Shown one piece after another: positions 23,187 through 33,751 of a stretch of 64,000 nucleotides of DNA. The notes below the pieces were generated by a model. That model ran no database searches. It worked only from the letters and a program-made list of their open reading frames with translations, and was not told the DNA's origin. The position numbers and the translations under genes are program-made. Each line of letters begins with the position of its first letter. Position 1 is the stretch's first letter. The stretch spans positions 558,001-622,000 of the forward strand of contig NC_016473.1 of NCBI RefSeq assembly GCF_000226095.1, given 5' to 3'. The stretch comes from Thermothelomyces thermophilus ATCC 42464 (Eukaryota > Ascomycota > Sordariomycetes > Sordariales > Chaetomiaceae).

Positions 23187-25228
23187 ATGTCGCTGATGCA
23201 GTTGCCCTACGAGCTAGTGGCCTTGGTGATCCGAGGCCTGGATCTCGACGACATCCGCAACCTGAGCTGCACATGTAAGGGGTTTCGGTTCCTGATCCAG
23301 GAGTCGGAAATGGCAAAGCGGCTTCTCGAGGTGAGCTCCGAATCCGCTCGAGCTCTGCGAGCACGCTCACGCAGCACGCTCACGCAGCAATCTTGTTGGT
23401 TTTGCTGACACAAGAGGATCCTGCTCCCCAGACCAGAGCCCCTCACAGCGCCGAGGCCCGCGATGCCAGGGCCTCCAAGAAATACGCTTCCGGGCTGAGA
23501 CGGCTGCTCAAGCGCCGAGAAGCCCTTGCCTCCGTGTCGCCGTACCTGGTCGCCGTTGTCGGCTTTGCTCAGGAGTGGATCTACGAGAACGGCGTGCTCT
23601 GCTACTGCCGTGGCCGTGAGCTGCGCCTTCTTGACCTCCACCGCTCGGCCGACGCCGAGATCGTCGTCGACCTCCGGACCCTTGTCCGTAGGGCCCTGCC
23701 GGACGCGTCTGCGCCCCATAAGCACGAGCTCAAGCTGCTGTACTACTCCCACGGCATCGTCTCGTGTCTCTACTCCCTGATCCGCGGCGGCCGAGCCGGC
23801 CGCAGGGACTTTCTTATCGCCTTCGACGCTTCCGAGGGCCAGGTGATCACCGCTGTCGAATTGCAATCCACCTCCAAGCTCTTCGTACGGAACAACGACC
23901 TCTTCCTCTATTACGGCACCACTACGGGGCCGGATCAGGATGGAGATGAGTACTGGGCCATCCGGGGCTTTGACATCACCGCCAGCGCCTGGATTGCCGG
24001 CCAGCTGAACGTCCCGGAAGCCATCGGGACCGATATCGGCTCGACCGTCTGTTTCGAAATCATCGATGGCTACTTCTACGGCCTGTCAAACCTCCGGAGC
24101 CTGGCTGTCGAGGAGGTCGACTGGGTCTCGTACTATTCCTGCTTCAGATTCCCTCTCAAGGTGGACGGGTTCGCTTCCCTCCATGCCCTAGACCGCGCGC
24201 CGGAGCTCTGGCGGAGAGACCACACCGAAGGCCCTCTCGACGACAGATGGACCTTCCTCCGTCTCCTGAAGGACGAGGGGACCGGCCGGCTCATGATCAT
24301 CGAATCCCGTAAGGAGTGGTTAGAGGGCAGCATCACACCGCGCCGCACTTACTATACTTCGCTGATCGGGTTTGACGTCATGGCGGGGCCCATTCCGGAT
24401 ACCCACGCGGCTAAGAGACGACACGGAGGCGGCCCGAGAAGATGGCCGCGAGACCCCCACCTGGTCCACCCCGGCGACGACAACTCAGCCTTCAACATAA
24501 CGCTCGCCAGGTGCCCCCTGCGCTCCTACTATCCGGCTTGCCAGACCTTCATAGACCTCGTGGACGATTCTAGCTCGTCTGACCCGCGCGAACAGAAGGT
24601 CCGCATCCGCGGGGGCACCCGCCGCCCCTGGACTCCGGGCGAACTCACGCAGTCCGGCCGCCAGGAGACCGCGGAAAGGGGGGAAGGGCTCGAGGCTCTA
24701 CTACGACAAATCGACCGCATCTACAGGAGCGACACCGGCCTCTTTTGGCCCCCCGATCAGGAGGAGGACCCATCCGTCGAGGACCCCGCCCTGGCCGACT
24801 TGTATGCCGTTCTCAACCCGCCAGGTTACGTCGGGAATCTTCACGGCAGCTGGGACGAGCGCTCCACGGTGTATGCCACGGGCGGCGGCGGCTCTGGAGG
24901 CCTCAGCGCTCTGGTCTTTGTCTCTTGGGACCCCGCAATCTACTTGGCCGGCGTGCCTGCTTTCCCCGGGAATCTGGCGATTCGCAGGCCTGGAAGTTGG
25001 GCGCCCAGCTGCGCTACCAAGGAATCCCCGCCCGCTAAGTACAAATCCGTGGGCACGGCCAGGCGGCATTCAACTTTGCTGCCTGATGCGACCTCTCGTC
25101 CAACGGCAAGCCCCTGCTCAGCCACGCCCCTCCGGGATGGTATCAGCGGCGGCACCCAAGTCTCTTGGAGGAGAATCCAGCCAGCAATGTACCGCGAGAT
25201 TTCAAGAGGGTACCATTTCGCTCTGTGA
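23187..25228 (+). CDS. F-box domain protein
   Basis: Two exons, 23187..23330 and 23432..25228, encode 646 residues. The F-box is at residues 4 to 45: MQLPYELVALVIRGLDLDDI, RNLSCTCKGFRFLIQ. F-box proteins recruit substrates to SCF ubiquitin ligases through Skp1. The rest lacks recognised repeats; it contains segments such as FAQEWIYENGVLCYCRGREL and YEIIDGY-like beta strands that suggest a beta-rich substrate domain. The protein ends AMYREISRGYHFAL. This is a lineage-expanded fungal F-box type whose targets are unknown. The intron ends are GTGAGC...CCCCAG, phase 0. It sits alone, with 3.0 kb and 1.8 kb of gene-free DNA on its sides. Confidence 0.82.
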
Positions 25229-27074
25229 GAGTCGCCACCACCTATCCCACCACAAAGCAAACCTACCTGAGTCAACCTATTCACCATGGTTGCGTGTTTT
25301 GGAAAGGAAGAGCTCCCTATTGGCCTCGGCGGTCGATATTATCTGATGTTGAGCAGAAAGGAGATTACGGGGGGCAGAGAGGCATAGTGACCACTACGCA
25401 CGATCCCGGTCTCTGCATAGGCAGGAGCAGCGCATGAGGCTCAGGCATATCGCTTGGCCTACCGCCTGGGAAGGAGGAAGAGGAAGTCCCCGGTTGGGGG
25501 GGACAAAATGGAAGCGAGGGGAGAGGAATGAGTGATGGAGGGCAAAAACTGGGGCTACAACATAAAGAGGGGAAAGGCGCTGGAAGCGAGGAAGCGCTTT
25601 GTGTGCTTCCCGTTTCCTTCCATGTTTCTTTTTTTCCTCTGATTAGCTCCTCTAACGACAAACAAAAGGGCGACAGCGAAGAGCTATTGCTACGTTTCAA
25701 CAGAGAAGAAAAAAAGAAAAAAAGACAAATGGTATGCATGCAACACGAGCCAATAGAACTTTCTCTCGGGTAGGTCATGACTGCCCGGAACAGATTCTCC
25801 ATCCCAACATTGCATATTCCGCCCAACTGGGTGCAGACCGTTTTGACGTTGCCGCAGCCTCGCCTTACCCCTCCCCAAGCTGAGGGACTTTTTGCCCGAT
25901 TATAGCGTGAGGACCTCGACACCACGTTGCACAAACGTCGCGAAGCACATTACTGGGACAGCAAGTAGTACGATATACGGAATACATACGTGCCTCTCCG
26001 ATATAGGGGGAACCAGACCAACGTTTACCCTCGGATCTCAGGTCAACCTGGGCTGTAAGGTATCACAAGCGAGCAACAACCTGATCTTCGAACCGCCGTC
26101 CTTCCTTCTCGCCCAAAACAAACAGACCATGTGGATGCAGTGGTTGATGCCAATGCAGCATCCCATTACAAGATGCAGACTATCTCGGAAGAGGAAAATC
26201 ATGGGACTGAACCAAGGCACCCCAAGGCATTTCCCCCCACAGAAGAACAGAGGTAAGTAAGGGAACGAGCCTCATGGATTTTTTTAAAACACCGCGCAAC
26301 GAGAGCAGCCTTGCCTGGATGCCTCTTGACACACACACCCCTTCCCCTCCCCCCCCCCCCCCAATCCAAACACCCCAATCAGAAAGAACAATTGCCGACC
26401 GGCATTTGAAAATAGCGCCCTGTATGTTGATGTTACCGACCTGCCAAACCCCGCGCACACGCCATGTCTAGAGTCTAAGCACCTCGGCGATATAACGGAG
26501 GCCAGTCATGTCCCCCATGTCCCCTCCCCATAATCCATCCAGCCATCAGCGAGCCATCGCAGTAGCAGCACCACAGCCTTTTTCGAAGAGCCGCGTCCTC
26601 CCCTCCCCTACCTCCCAAAGCACAGCACGCACGCATCGAAGCATACGACCACGCCATCGCCTGCGGCCTCATTGCCAACCAGATCCCCGGCCGCGTGCGT
26701 GTTTGGGCCGATTGAAGCCGAAGAAAGGGAAGAACACAAGAACGGGTGACACGGGTGACACGGCGATCGCGCAGTGTCACGTCCTTTGTTCCCCCCGCTC
26801 AAGACATATGCAGTATGGTTCACGCTCCAATGTATGCCCAGAATGAGACTTGCCCAAGGAAAAAGGGGAATAAATAATTAAAAAAAAAAGAACAAACCAT
26901 TCATCACGACGCGAAGCGGCCGATTTCAACTTGGTGGAAGTGATCAATGGTATTAGCCGGGACAACAACAACAACGACCCCGCTTTAGGAGCTGGCGCAG
27001 CCTGCCCACACTTCCTTGCCAATGCCCCAAGTCGGACAACCCACCTCTGCCGAGCCCTCGCACATCGATATCGG
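25229..27074. other. Convergent intergenic region
   Basis: 1.85 kb between the F-box gene stop and the RVS167 stop. It holds a C14 run at 26349..26362 and several A-rich stretches. No supported gene. Confidence 0.45.
26349..26362. repeat. C14 homopolymer
   Basis: Fourteen consecutive C in intergenic DNA. Confidence 0.85.
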
Positions 27075-28718
27075 CTATGCATTCAACCGGACGTAATTCC
27101 CTGCCACACACACACACACACACAGTCAGCCTCTGGAAATGCCCAACACAGAAACCCCCCTTCAAGATCATCATCATCATCATCATCACATCAAGGCGAG
27201 GTTGGGCCGGAGGGTTTAAACTGAAAGGGAAATGACAGGAGATATAGATAGATCGATAGACACAAACACAGGAGAAGAAGATATAAAAAAAAACTTACCG
27301 GGAAATTGCCCCTCCTTGCCCCCGATCCTCCCTGTCCACCACTCGTTCTCGTTCCGCGTCCTCGAAACCACCTCGATGACGTCGCCCGCGCGGAAGCTGA
27401 GGTCGCCCTCCGCCTGCGCCGCGTAGTCGTACAGGGCCGTGACCGTCTCGACCTTGGGCGCGGCCGACAAGGCCCTGGGCTTGGGCGGCGGCGGCGGCGG
27501 GGGCTTGGACTTGGCCGCGGCGGCGGCGGCGGCGGCGAGCCCCGGCCCCGGGGAGTAGGGCGGGGGCGGGTTGCTGTCCGGGGAGGAGTAGGAGGCGGCG
27601 ACAGCCGCCTGCCAGGACGGGCGGCGGTACGAGGCGGTCGGGGCCGGGGAGGCCGTGGTGGTGGTGGCCGGCTCGAGCTCGGGCGTGGACGGCGAGGCCG
27701 AAGGCGACCCCCCCGCCGTGAGCAGGCCGGCCGTCTTGGGGCCCTCGAGGGCGCCCGGGCGCGGCGGCTTGGCGTACTTGGGCGGGCGCTTCTGGCCCGT
27801 CGTCCTGAAGCGGACGATGGTCAGGGCCTCGGCGCGCTCCTGGACGTCGCCGCGCTTCTTGTGGAAGGCGTCCTCGACGTCGAGGGTCAGGTCGAAGTAG
27901 CCAATGTCCATCCGCTGCATGCGCTCGTGGAGGGTGTAGAAGATGTTGAGCTGCATGTAGTAGAAGGACTGGAAGAGGGGCTGGATGAATTCGCGCTCGA
28001 GCGCGAACAGCCTCGGCAGCTCCTCCTTGAGCAGGTCGTTGTAGTAGTTGAAGTCCTGGGTCGACTGCTCCAGCTCGTTCTCGACCTTCCATATCGCCTT
28101 CTCGTCCTTGGCCGTCTTGTCCTTCTTCTCCTGCAGCTTCTTGAGCGTGGCGCGGTGGCGGTCGTAGTCGAGCTTCTTGTGCTCGCGCTTGGTCACCGTC
28201 TTGCGGATCACCTTGACCACGTCGAGCAGCTCGTTGGCCGGCTGGATCACCCGGCTCTCGATCATCTCGAGCTCCGGCGCCAGCGTCTCCTGCAGGTCCT
28301 TGACCACGGCCTCGTACTCCTCGCAGGCCCGGATGCCCTCCGGGTTCCCGTGCACCACGAGCGAGTCCGGGTCCGACATGCGGCCGCTGATCGGCTTGTA
28401 TATCTCCGTCATGGCCTTGGAGAACTCGATCTGGTGCGCGAGCATGCCGTTGATGGCTTCGAAGTACTTGCGGCTCTCGTCGTGCAGCCGCTTCGTCTCG
28501 GTCTCGAGATCCTGGAACCGGCGCTCGGCATCGATGTAGACTGGGTCCTTGGTGTGCTCGCCAATGTTGAGTTTGACTTTAATTTGTTGGGGCGCCTGTC
28601 ATGTCCCGCGATCCAACGGTCAGTCGCCTCTGAACGGCCAATCTCTCTCCCTCGGCGCGGGGCAGCAGCAGGAACTACTTACGCGGGCCAACCCCTTCTG
28701 GAAACCCCGCAAACTCAT
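27075..28718 (-). CDS. RVS167: BAR-SH3 endocytic protein, amphiphysin homologue
   Basis: Membrane-curving protein of actin patches acting in vesicle scission. Exons 28683..28718, 27299..28595 and 27075..27100 give 452 residues. The first exon encodes MSLRGFQKGLAR and joins APQQIKVKLNIGEHTKD in frame, the normal start of the N-BAR domain (about 1 to 255). A disordered Ala/Pro-rich linker follows with runs of eight Ala and seven Pro. The SH3 domain is residues 394 to 452: ALYDYAAQAEGDLSF, the DVIEVVSRT strand, ENEWWTGRIGGKEGQF and PGNYVRLNA. The last nine codons, with the invariant SH3 sequence GNYV, come mostly from a 26-nt terminal exon. Reading through without splicing would lose that motif. 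The 198-nt last intron carries (CA)n and (ATC)n microsatellites. It is divergent from NFS1. Confidence 0.94.
27105..27188. repeat. (CA)n and (ATC)n microsatellites in the last RVS167 intron
   Basis: (CA)10 at 27105..27124 lies directly beside the 3' splice site, giving a TG tract on the sense strand just before the GGCAG acceptor. (ATC)7 lies at about 27167..27188. Confidence 0.85.
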
Positions 28719-29817
28719 CTCTTCCCGCCGTAATTCCGCGCTTATGAAGGCAAGATAATGCGGTTCGGTTGGCTGGGTGGCCGTCGGGTCGCGTGGTGGG
28801 GGTATATTAGGAAGGTTGTCGGGATAGGGCTGTCGTGTGTGGAGAGTTGTAGGGTACCGTTTTCGAAGGTTGCGCCTGATGCCCGTTCGGGGCGATGACG
28901 ATGTTGTCGGGGCGGAGCCCGGCTTCAGCTTTCCTTGGCTGACGGATGGGAAGGTGGCGCTGCCGGCCGTCAAAGACCGACCGAATCTTGACCTCTGCCA
29001 AGCCTGCACCGCCAATGAAGTCGCTTCGTCCGGCAGCCAGATGCCGAGCCCGAGTGCCTGCGTTACTTGTGCAGATAGAGATAGCCTAGTGTACGGATGT
29101 AGTGGAGATGTGCAGTCGATGTGCCTTATGTGCCGGAGCTAAGAATACGCAGGTATCTTATGCTTAGCACTGCGGGAGCGTGTGGCCGAGCCCACGTAGA
29201 ATCAGAAATGGGCGCGAATTGATGCAGTTATGGAAGCTCTCGGTTCTCTCTCGGGTCGCTACCCTTTGCATTACACACGGTGCATTGCAGTTAATTAATG
29301 TCAGTGAGATTTTGTCCAAGGTTGCTGGCGTCGTGACCAGCGCAAAGAATGCGCTAGAATCAACATGCTGATAACTCAAGTGTATATAAGTAGTCCAACG
29401 CGAGCACTCATTACGCCTGCAACCAGTATTAACAGCACTGGCACTGATTGATATCTACCAGAGCATGGTGCGCACTGCTAGCTGACTATTCCGTAATCCA
29501 GTGGTGTATTGTGAACCCCACCTTACAGAATCGGGCTCTTTCCTACTGTGTATGTACATACAGTACGGATTCCAGGACCGGAAAATTGTGGGGCAGGCTG
29601 CTAAATGCAACCAATCAAAAGCACCATAGTCACAAACTCAGGCGCCCATTGGCCAGGAGTTGGATGGCAATTCTCCGAGGCACGCCTCTCGTTCGCCGCG
29701 GAGGGCCTGCGGTGACAAAGCCACGGACTCCGACTGTCCCGCATCGAGAGCTTTTGAACTTTTTCTCTCAGCATCCAACACCGTGGCGTCGCCAACCCCT
29801 GATTCCTCAACGCTATC
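28719..29817. promoter_or_regulatory. Divergent intergenic region RVS167 / NFS1
   Basis: 1.1 kb between divergent starts. GTAC-palindrome sequence lies at about 29549..29567. No gene or clear core-promoter element seen. Confidence 0.45.
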
Positions 29818-31643
29818 ATGGCCAACATCGCGCCATCGGTCCTCAGGCAGGCATCACGTCTGGCGTCGAGATCGTCTGTTTCTACCGCATCGCGACGTGG
29901 CATTCGGGTCTTGTCGAGGGCAGCGCCCGCGCCCGCGCGCGGCGACTGCAGGAGGTGCTATGTGACCCAGAGCAAGTCCGACAATGCTCAGGTCCAAACA
30001 GACACGGCCATCCGGCTGGACCGGGCCGAGCTGGAAAAGGCGGGAGCTACCCTGGAAACAACCCAAAACGGGTCGACGACGCTCGTCAGCCCCATGGCTG
30101 GTATGAGACAGACACACTTGGCCGCGCAGCGCTCGGAGCTAGGTCGGAGCTAACATGATGTGTCGCCAGATGTCCTTAAACAGGCCGTCAAGATGGACGA
30201 AGGCCAGCGGCCCATCTATCTCGACATGCAGGCCACAACACCGGTAGATCCCCGCGTGCTGGACGCCATGTTGCCCTATTACACCGGCATCTTCGGCAAT
30301 CCGCACTCCAGGACGCATGCTTACGGCTGGGAGAGCGAGCGTGCCGTCGAGCAGGCGAGGAGCCATGTCGCCAAGCTGATTGGCGCCGACCCCAAGGAGA
30401 TCATCTTCACAAGCGGCGCCACCGAGAGTAACAACATGAGCATCAAGGGCGTGGCCAGGTTCTTTGGCCGCTCGGGCAAGAAGAAGCACATCGTCACCAG
30501 CCAGACGGAGCACAAGTGCGTGCTCGACAGCTGCAGAAACCTGCAAGACGAAGGCTACGAGGTCACCTACCTGCCCGTCAACAGCAATGGACTGATCGAT
30601 CTCGACAAGCTGAGGGCGGCCATCCGCCCGGACACGGCGCTCGTCAGCATCATGGCGGTGAACAACGAGATTGGTGTCATCCAGCCGCTGGCCGAGATTG
30701 GCAAGATCTGCCGGGAGCACAAGGTCTTCTTCCACACCGACGCGGCCCAGGCTGTCGGCAAGATCCCGCTGGATGTCAACGCCATGAACGTGGACCTGAT
30801 GTCCATCTCGTCGCACAAGATCTACGGTCCCAAGGGGGTAGGCGCGTGCTACGTCCGCCGGCGGCCGAGAGTCAGGCTGGAGCCCCTCATCAGCGGCGGT
30901 GGACAGGAGCGCGGCCTGCGCAGCGGCACGCTTGCTCCGGCTCTCGTTGTCGGGTTCGGTGAGGCGTGCCGCATTGCCGCGGAGGAGATGGAGGTACGTT
31001 TCGGTCAACTTTCTTTTCTCTTGACACCAGTTTGGTGCCCCGCACCCCTCTCATCATGATGAGTTGCTTCAAATACATGCATGGCTTTCTGAAGCCTCGT
31101 GAGACAGGCTATCTTGTTGAAAGACAGCACCTTCTCTGATCTTACTCCCTTTCTCCTCCCCGTCACCCGCCCCTGGCGCATTTTTCCGTCCTGGCCCGGG
31201 CAGTCGCTGACTGTGCACAGTATGACCACAAGAGGATCAAGGCACTTTCGGATCGGCTACTCAAGGGCCTCCTGTCGATGGAGCACACCAACCAGAATGG
31301 TGACCCGAACCACTTCTACCCCGGTTGCGTGAACGTGTCCTTTGCCTACGTGGAGGGCGAGTCGCTTCTGATGGCGCTGAAGGACGTCGCCTTGTCGTCC
31401 GGCAGCGCGTGCACCTCGGCATCGCTCGAGCCCAGCTACGTGTTGCGGGCGCTGGGCAACAGCGACGAGAACGCGCACTCGAGCATCCGCTTTGGTATTG
31501 GCCGTTTCACGACCGAGGCCGAGATCGATTATGTCCTGAAGGCGGTCAAGGAGCGCGTCGGCTTCCTCCGCGAGCTCAGCCCCCTGTGGGAGCTTGTCCA
31601 GGAGGGCGTCGATCTCAACACGATTGAGTGGACTCAGCATTAG
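29818..31643 (+). CDS. NFS1: Cysteine desulfurase, mitochondrial
   Basis: PLP enzyme that takes sulfur from cysteine and passes it to the Isu scaffold for iron-sulfur cluster assembly; also needed for tRNA thiolation. Exons 29818..30100, 30170..30993 and 31221..31643 give 509 residues. The first 48 residues form an Arg/Ser/Ala-rich mitochondrial presequence with CRRCYVTQ near its end. The fold-type I core begins [31 protein letters not shown] supplies the cofactor-stacking His. Lys in [12 protein letters not shown] (about residue 309) forms the aldimine. The mobile-loop catalytic Cys is in [16 protein letters not shown] (about residue 432). The C-terminal tail, [20 protein letters not shown], is the Isu-contacting end seen in eukaryotic Nfs1. 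Intron 2 (30994..31220) is 227 nt, long for this window. The identification is secure. Confidence 0.97.
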
Positions 31644-33751
31644 TAGGGGATAGATCGCTTAGGGGAGTCCGTGCGGGAGGAAGCTGGCGGGACGGTCGCG
31701 GATTGATTTTTGGGCGCAACAAGACAAAATACGCGTGTTACATATTTTTATCGGGCAATGAGCCCGGCCGGTTCTGGGAACAAGCAAGGCGATCTGTATA
31801 ATATCATATACCTCTTTGTTGGTCGGCAGCAAGAATGATACCACAAGCCACGGCTGGTCTTGGCCTTGGCGGCTGATGCAGCGTGAAGGGCCTCTGAGTT
31901 GTCTAGCTAGCAGCCCGTATCGGTAACTTTTGGAAGTGCTTGCAAGAGAACAAGTAAGCTAAGAAGTTTAGGACCTTCGGGGTGTGTGCTTACTATATAT
32001 GTGGTAGGTATGTACAGTACCTTGGTATGTCCGTAGTCTGTGCTAGGACTTCAACTGGCCGGTTCCGTGACCTGGCGACTTCTGGAGAAAATGGACAGAA
32101 GCAGCTTTTACTCGTACATGTGCGAGTTGTGGGTATCCTACCTTTCATCCCGAGTATGTTATGAATGCGCCGAGTTTCTAAAGGATTAACCCTGTTCAGT
32201 TTGTGTGCTCCTGCTAGAAGAAGATGCGTGCGCACGCCAATCCATAGGGCTGAAGATTTGCGCAGCACCGCAGGGGTCGCTATGATGTCATTGCCTACAA
32301 CGAGCGGCGTATTATATCACTGGTCTCGCACGCAACAACACAAGCAACAGTTGGACGATAGGCAGAAAACGACTGGGGACTGACTGGGAAACGACCGTAG
32401 ATTTAGTTTGCAATTTGCGAAGATATAAGAAACCGCATCCCATCGCTGACTACTCTGACTGGCATTTACACCATCAGCAACATCGACTCACATAAACCAA
32501 AAAGGCACTGCCGAATCACGCCGCAATCAAATCAAGAACCCACTTACACACTACTTTCAGAGGCTGTAGCAGACCGCCAACGGGCGCTATCACGTCCGCC
32601 AGACCAACCTCAACGAGGCGACCCAGGTCCAACCCCTGACCTTCAGGAGATGGCTGGATAACGTCTGGGCGTTCACGTTCTAGACAGGGCACGTCCCATC
32701 TCGGGCACCGCGTTATTTTTTTTATTTCTATTCTTCTCTCTGTTTCAATTGGGTGGTATTTTGCTTTTTTGTCCTTTAGGCGTTTGGGTAGAGAGGCAGG
32801 GTGCTGTGCCGCGCAGCTTGTTGTTTTGTTGATATCCATTTACCATACCGTTTCCTCTTTCCTTTATGTAGCGGTGTGAAAGGCCGGATTGCGGAGCGCC
32901 GCTGTTGGTTCGGCGACCGAGTGGGGTCGCGACCAGGCCCGGTCCAGTCCCGTGGCCTTGGGGAGACGGAGAGTCCCGGTAGGGCTGCCGCGAAGGAAGT
33001 GAACAAGCGCGGGTGTGGCTTTGACTTCTTGTGGGATCCGGCCCTTGCCCGCTCGCTCGGCGGTGCGGCGTCAATTGTAAAACATGGCGAAACACTCGTT
33101 CGCTGGAATATTAGACGAATACAGGTTCTGAATGGCGGGAAATTGCCGCGATTCCTCGAGCTTTCTCCGCTCTGGCGGCCGGCACCGGGTGTGTTGGCCA
33201 TACCAAGGACTGCATAGGTACGGCGCAGCTGATACTCCCTGCTTTAGGTTGATTCTTTGTGTATTGGCGTAAACGAGCTACTCGCAAATGCAACGAAGAC
33301 GTCGTAGCTCCTGAGGGTCCAATGGGTAGCAGTGGAGGAGGCATGAGAATGCTGCTCCAGCAATCCGTGCCGACGAAACACCCTCCATAACGGAATAGAG
33401 CCGCACTGGATCGCACCACACTGGATCTCACCGCGCCTCAACGGCCGCGCGGAGTGACCGCTAATGCCACTACTTCGTAGAGTAGCATGAAACATCGCAG
33501 CTGCGCATTGCCGCACACCACACCATCATCAGGAGGCCGAGAGAACACAGCATAGCCGTATCTCATCCATCACACTGGTACCTCGGGGAGGCCGAACAGT
33601 AGTCAAACACGCTTTCAGTCCCTCCCCCTCTCCCCCTCTCCTTCACGGATGATTGAGGGAAGGGGAAGAGGGAGGAGAAGGGGAAGGGGGGAGGGTGCAC
33701 CCAACTGCTGGAACCCAGCGTTGCAAGTTTGTTTTCTTCGCTCAGCGTTAG
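31644..33751. other. Convergent intergenic region
   Basis: 2.1 kb between the NFS1 stop and the ADGF-like stop. It holds a GTAC-rich motif at 32011..32020. A pyrimidine tract (33621..33643) faces a purine tract (33655..33695), which together make an imperfect G/C-rich inverted repeat. No supported gene. Confidence 0.45.
33621..33695. repeat. Polypyrimidine/polypurine imperfect inverted repeat
   Basis: A C/T-only tract (33621..33643) is followed after about 11 nt by a G/A-only tract (33655..33695), 57 bp past the ADGF-like stop on its sense strand. It could fold as a G/C-rich hairpin or form a triplex. Confidence 0.65.

Noticed and set aside
24985-25400. Possible frameshift near the end of the F-box gene, as a second frame there also reads plausibly
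   Set aside because: The first frame runs intact to AMYREISRGYHFAL and a stop, a natural-looking C terminus; the alternative frame contains stops upstream.
27306-28733. 475-residue open frame on the plus strand
   Set aside because: Antisense to RVS167; low-complexity Arg/Gly/Val-rich translation.
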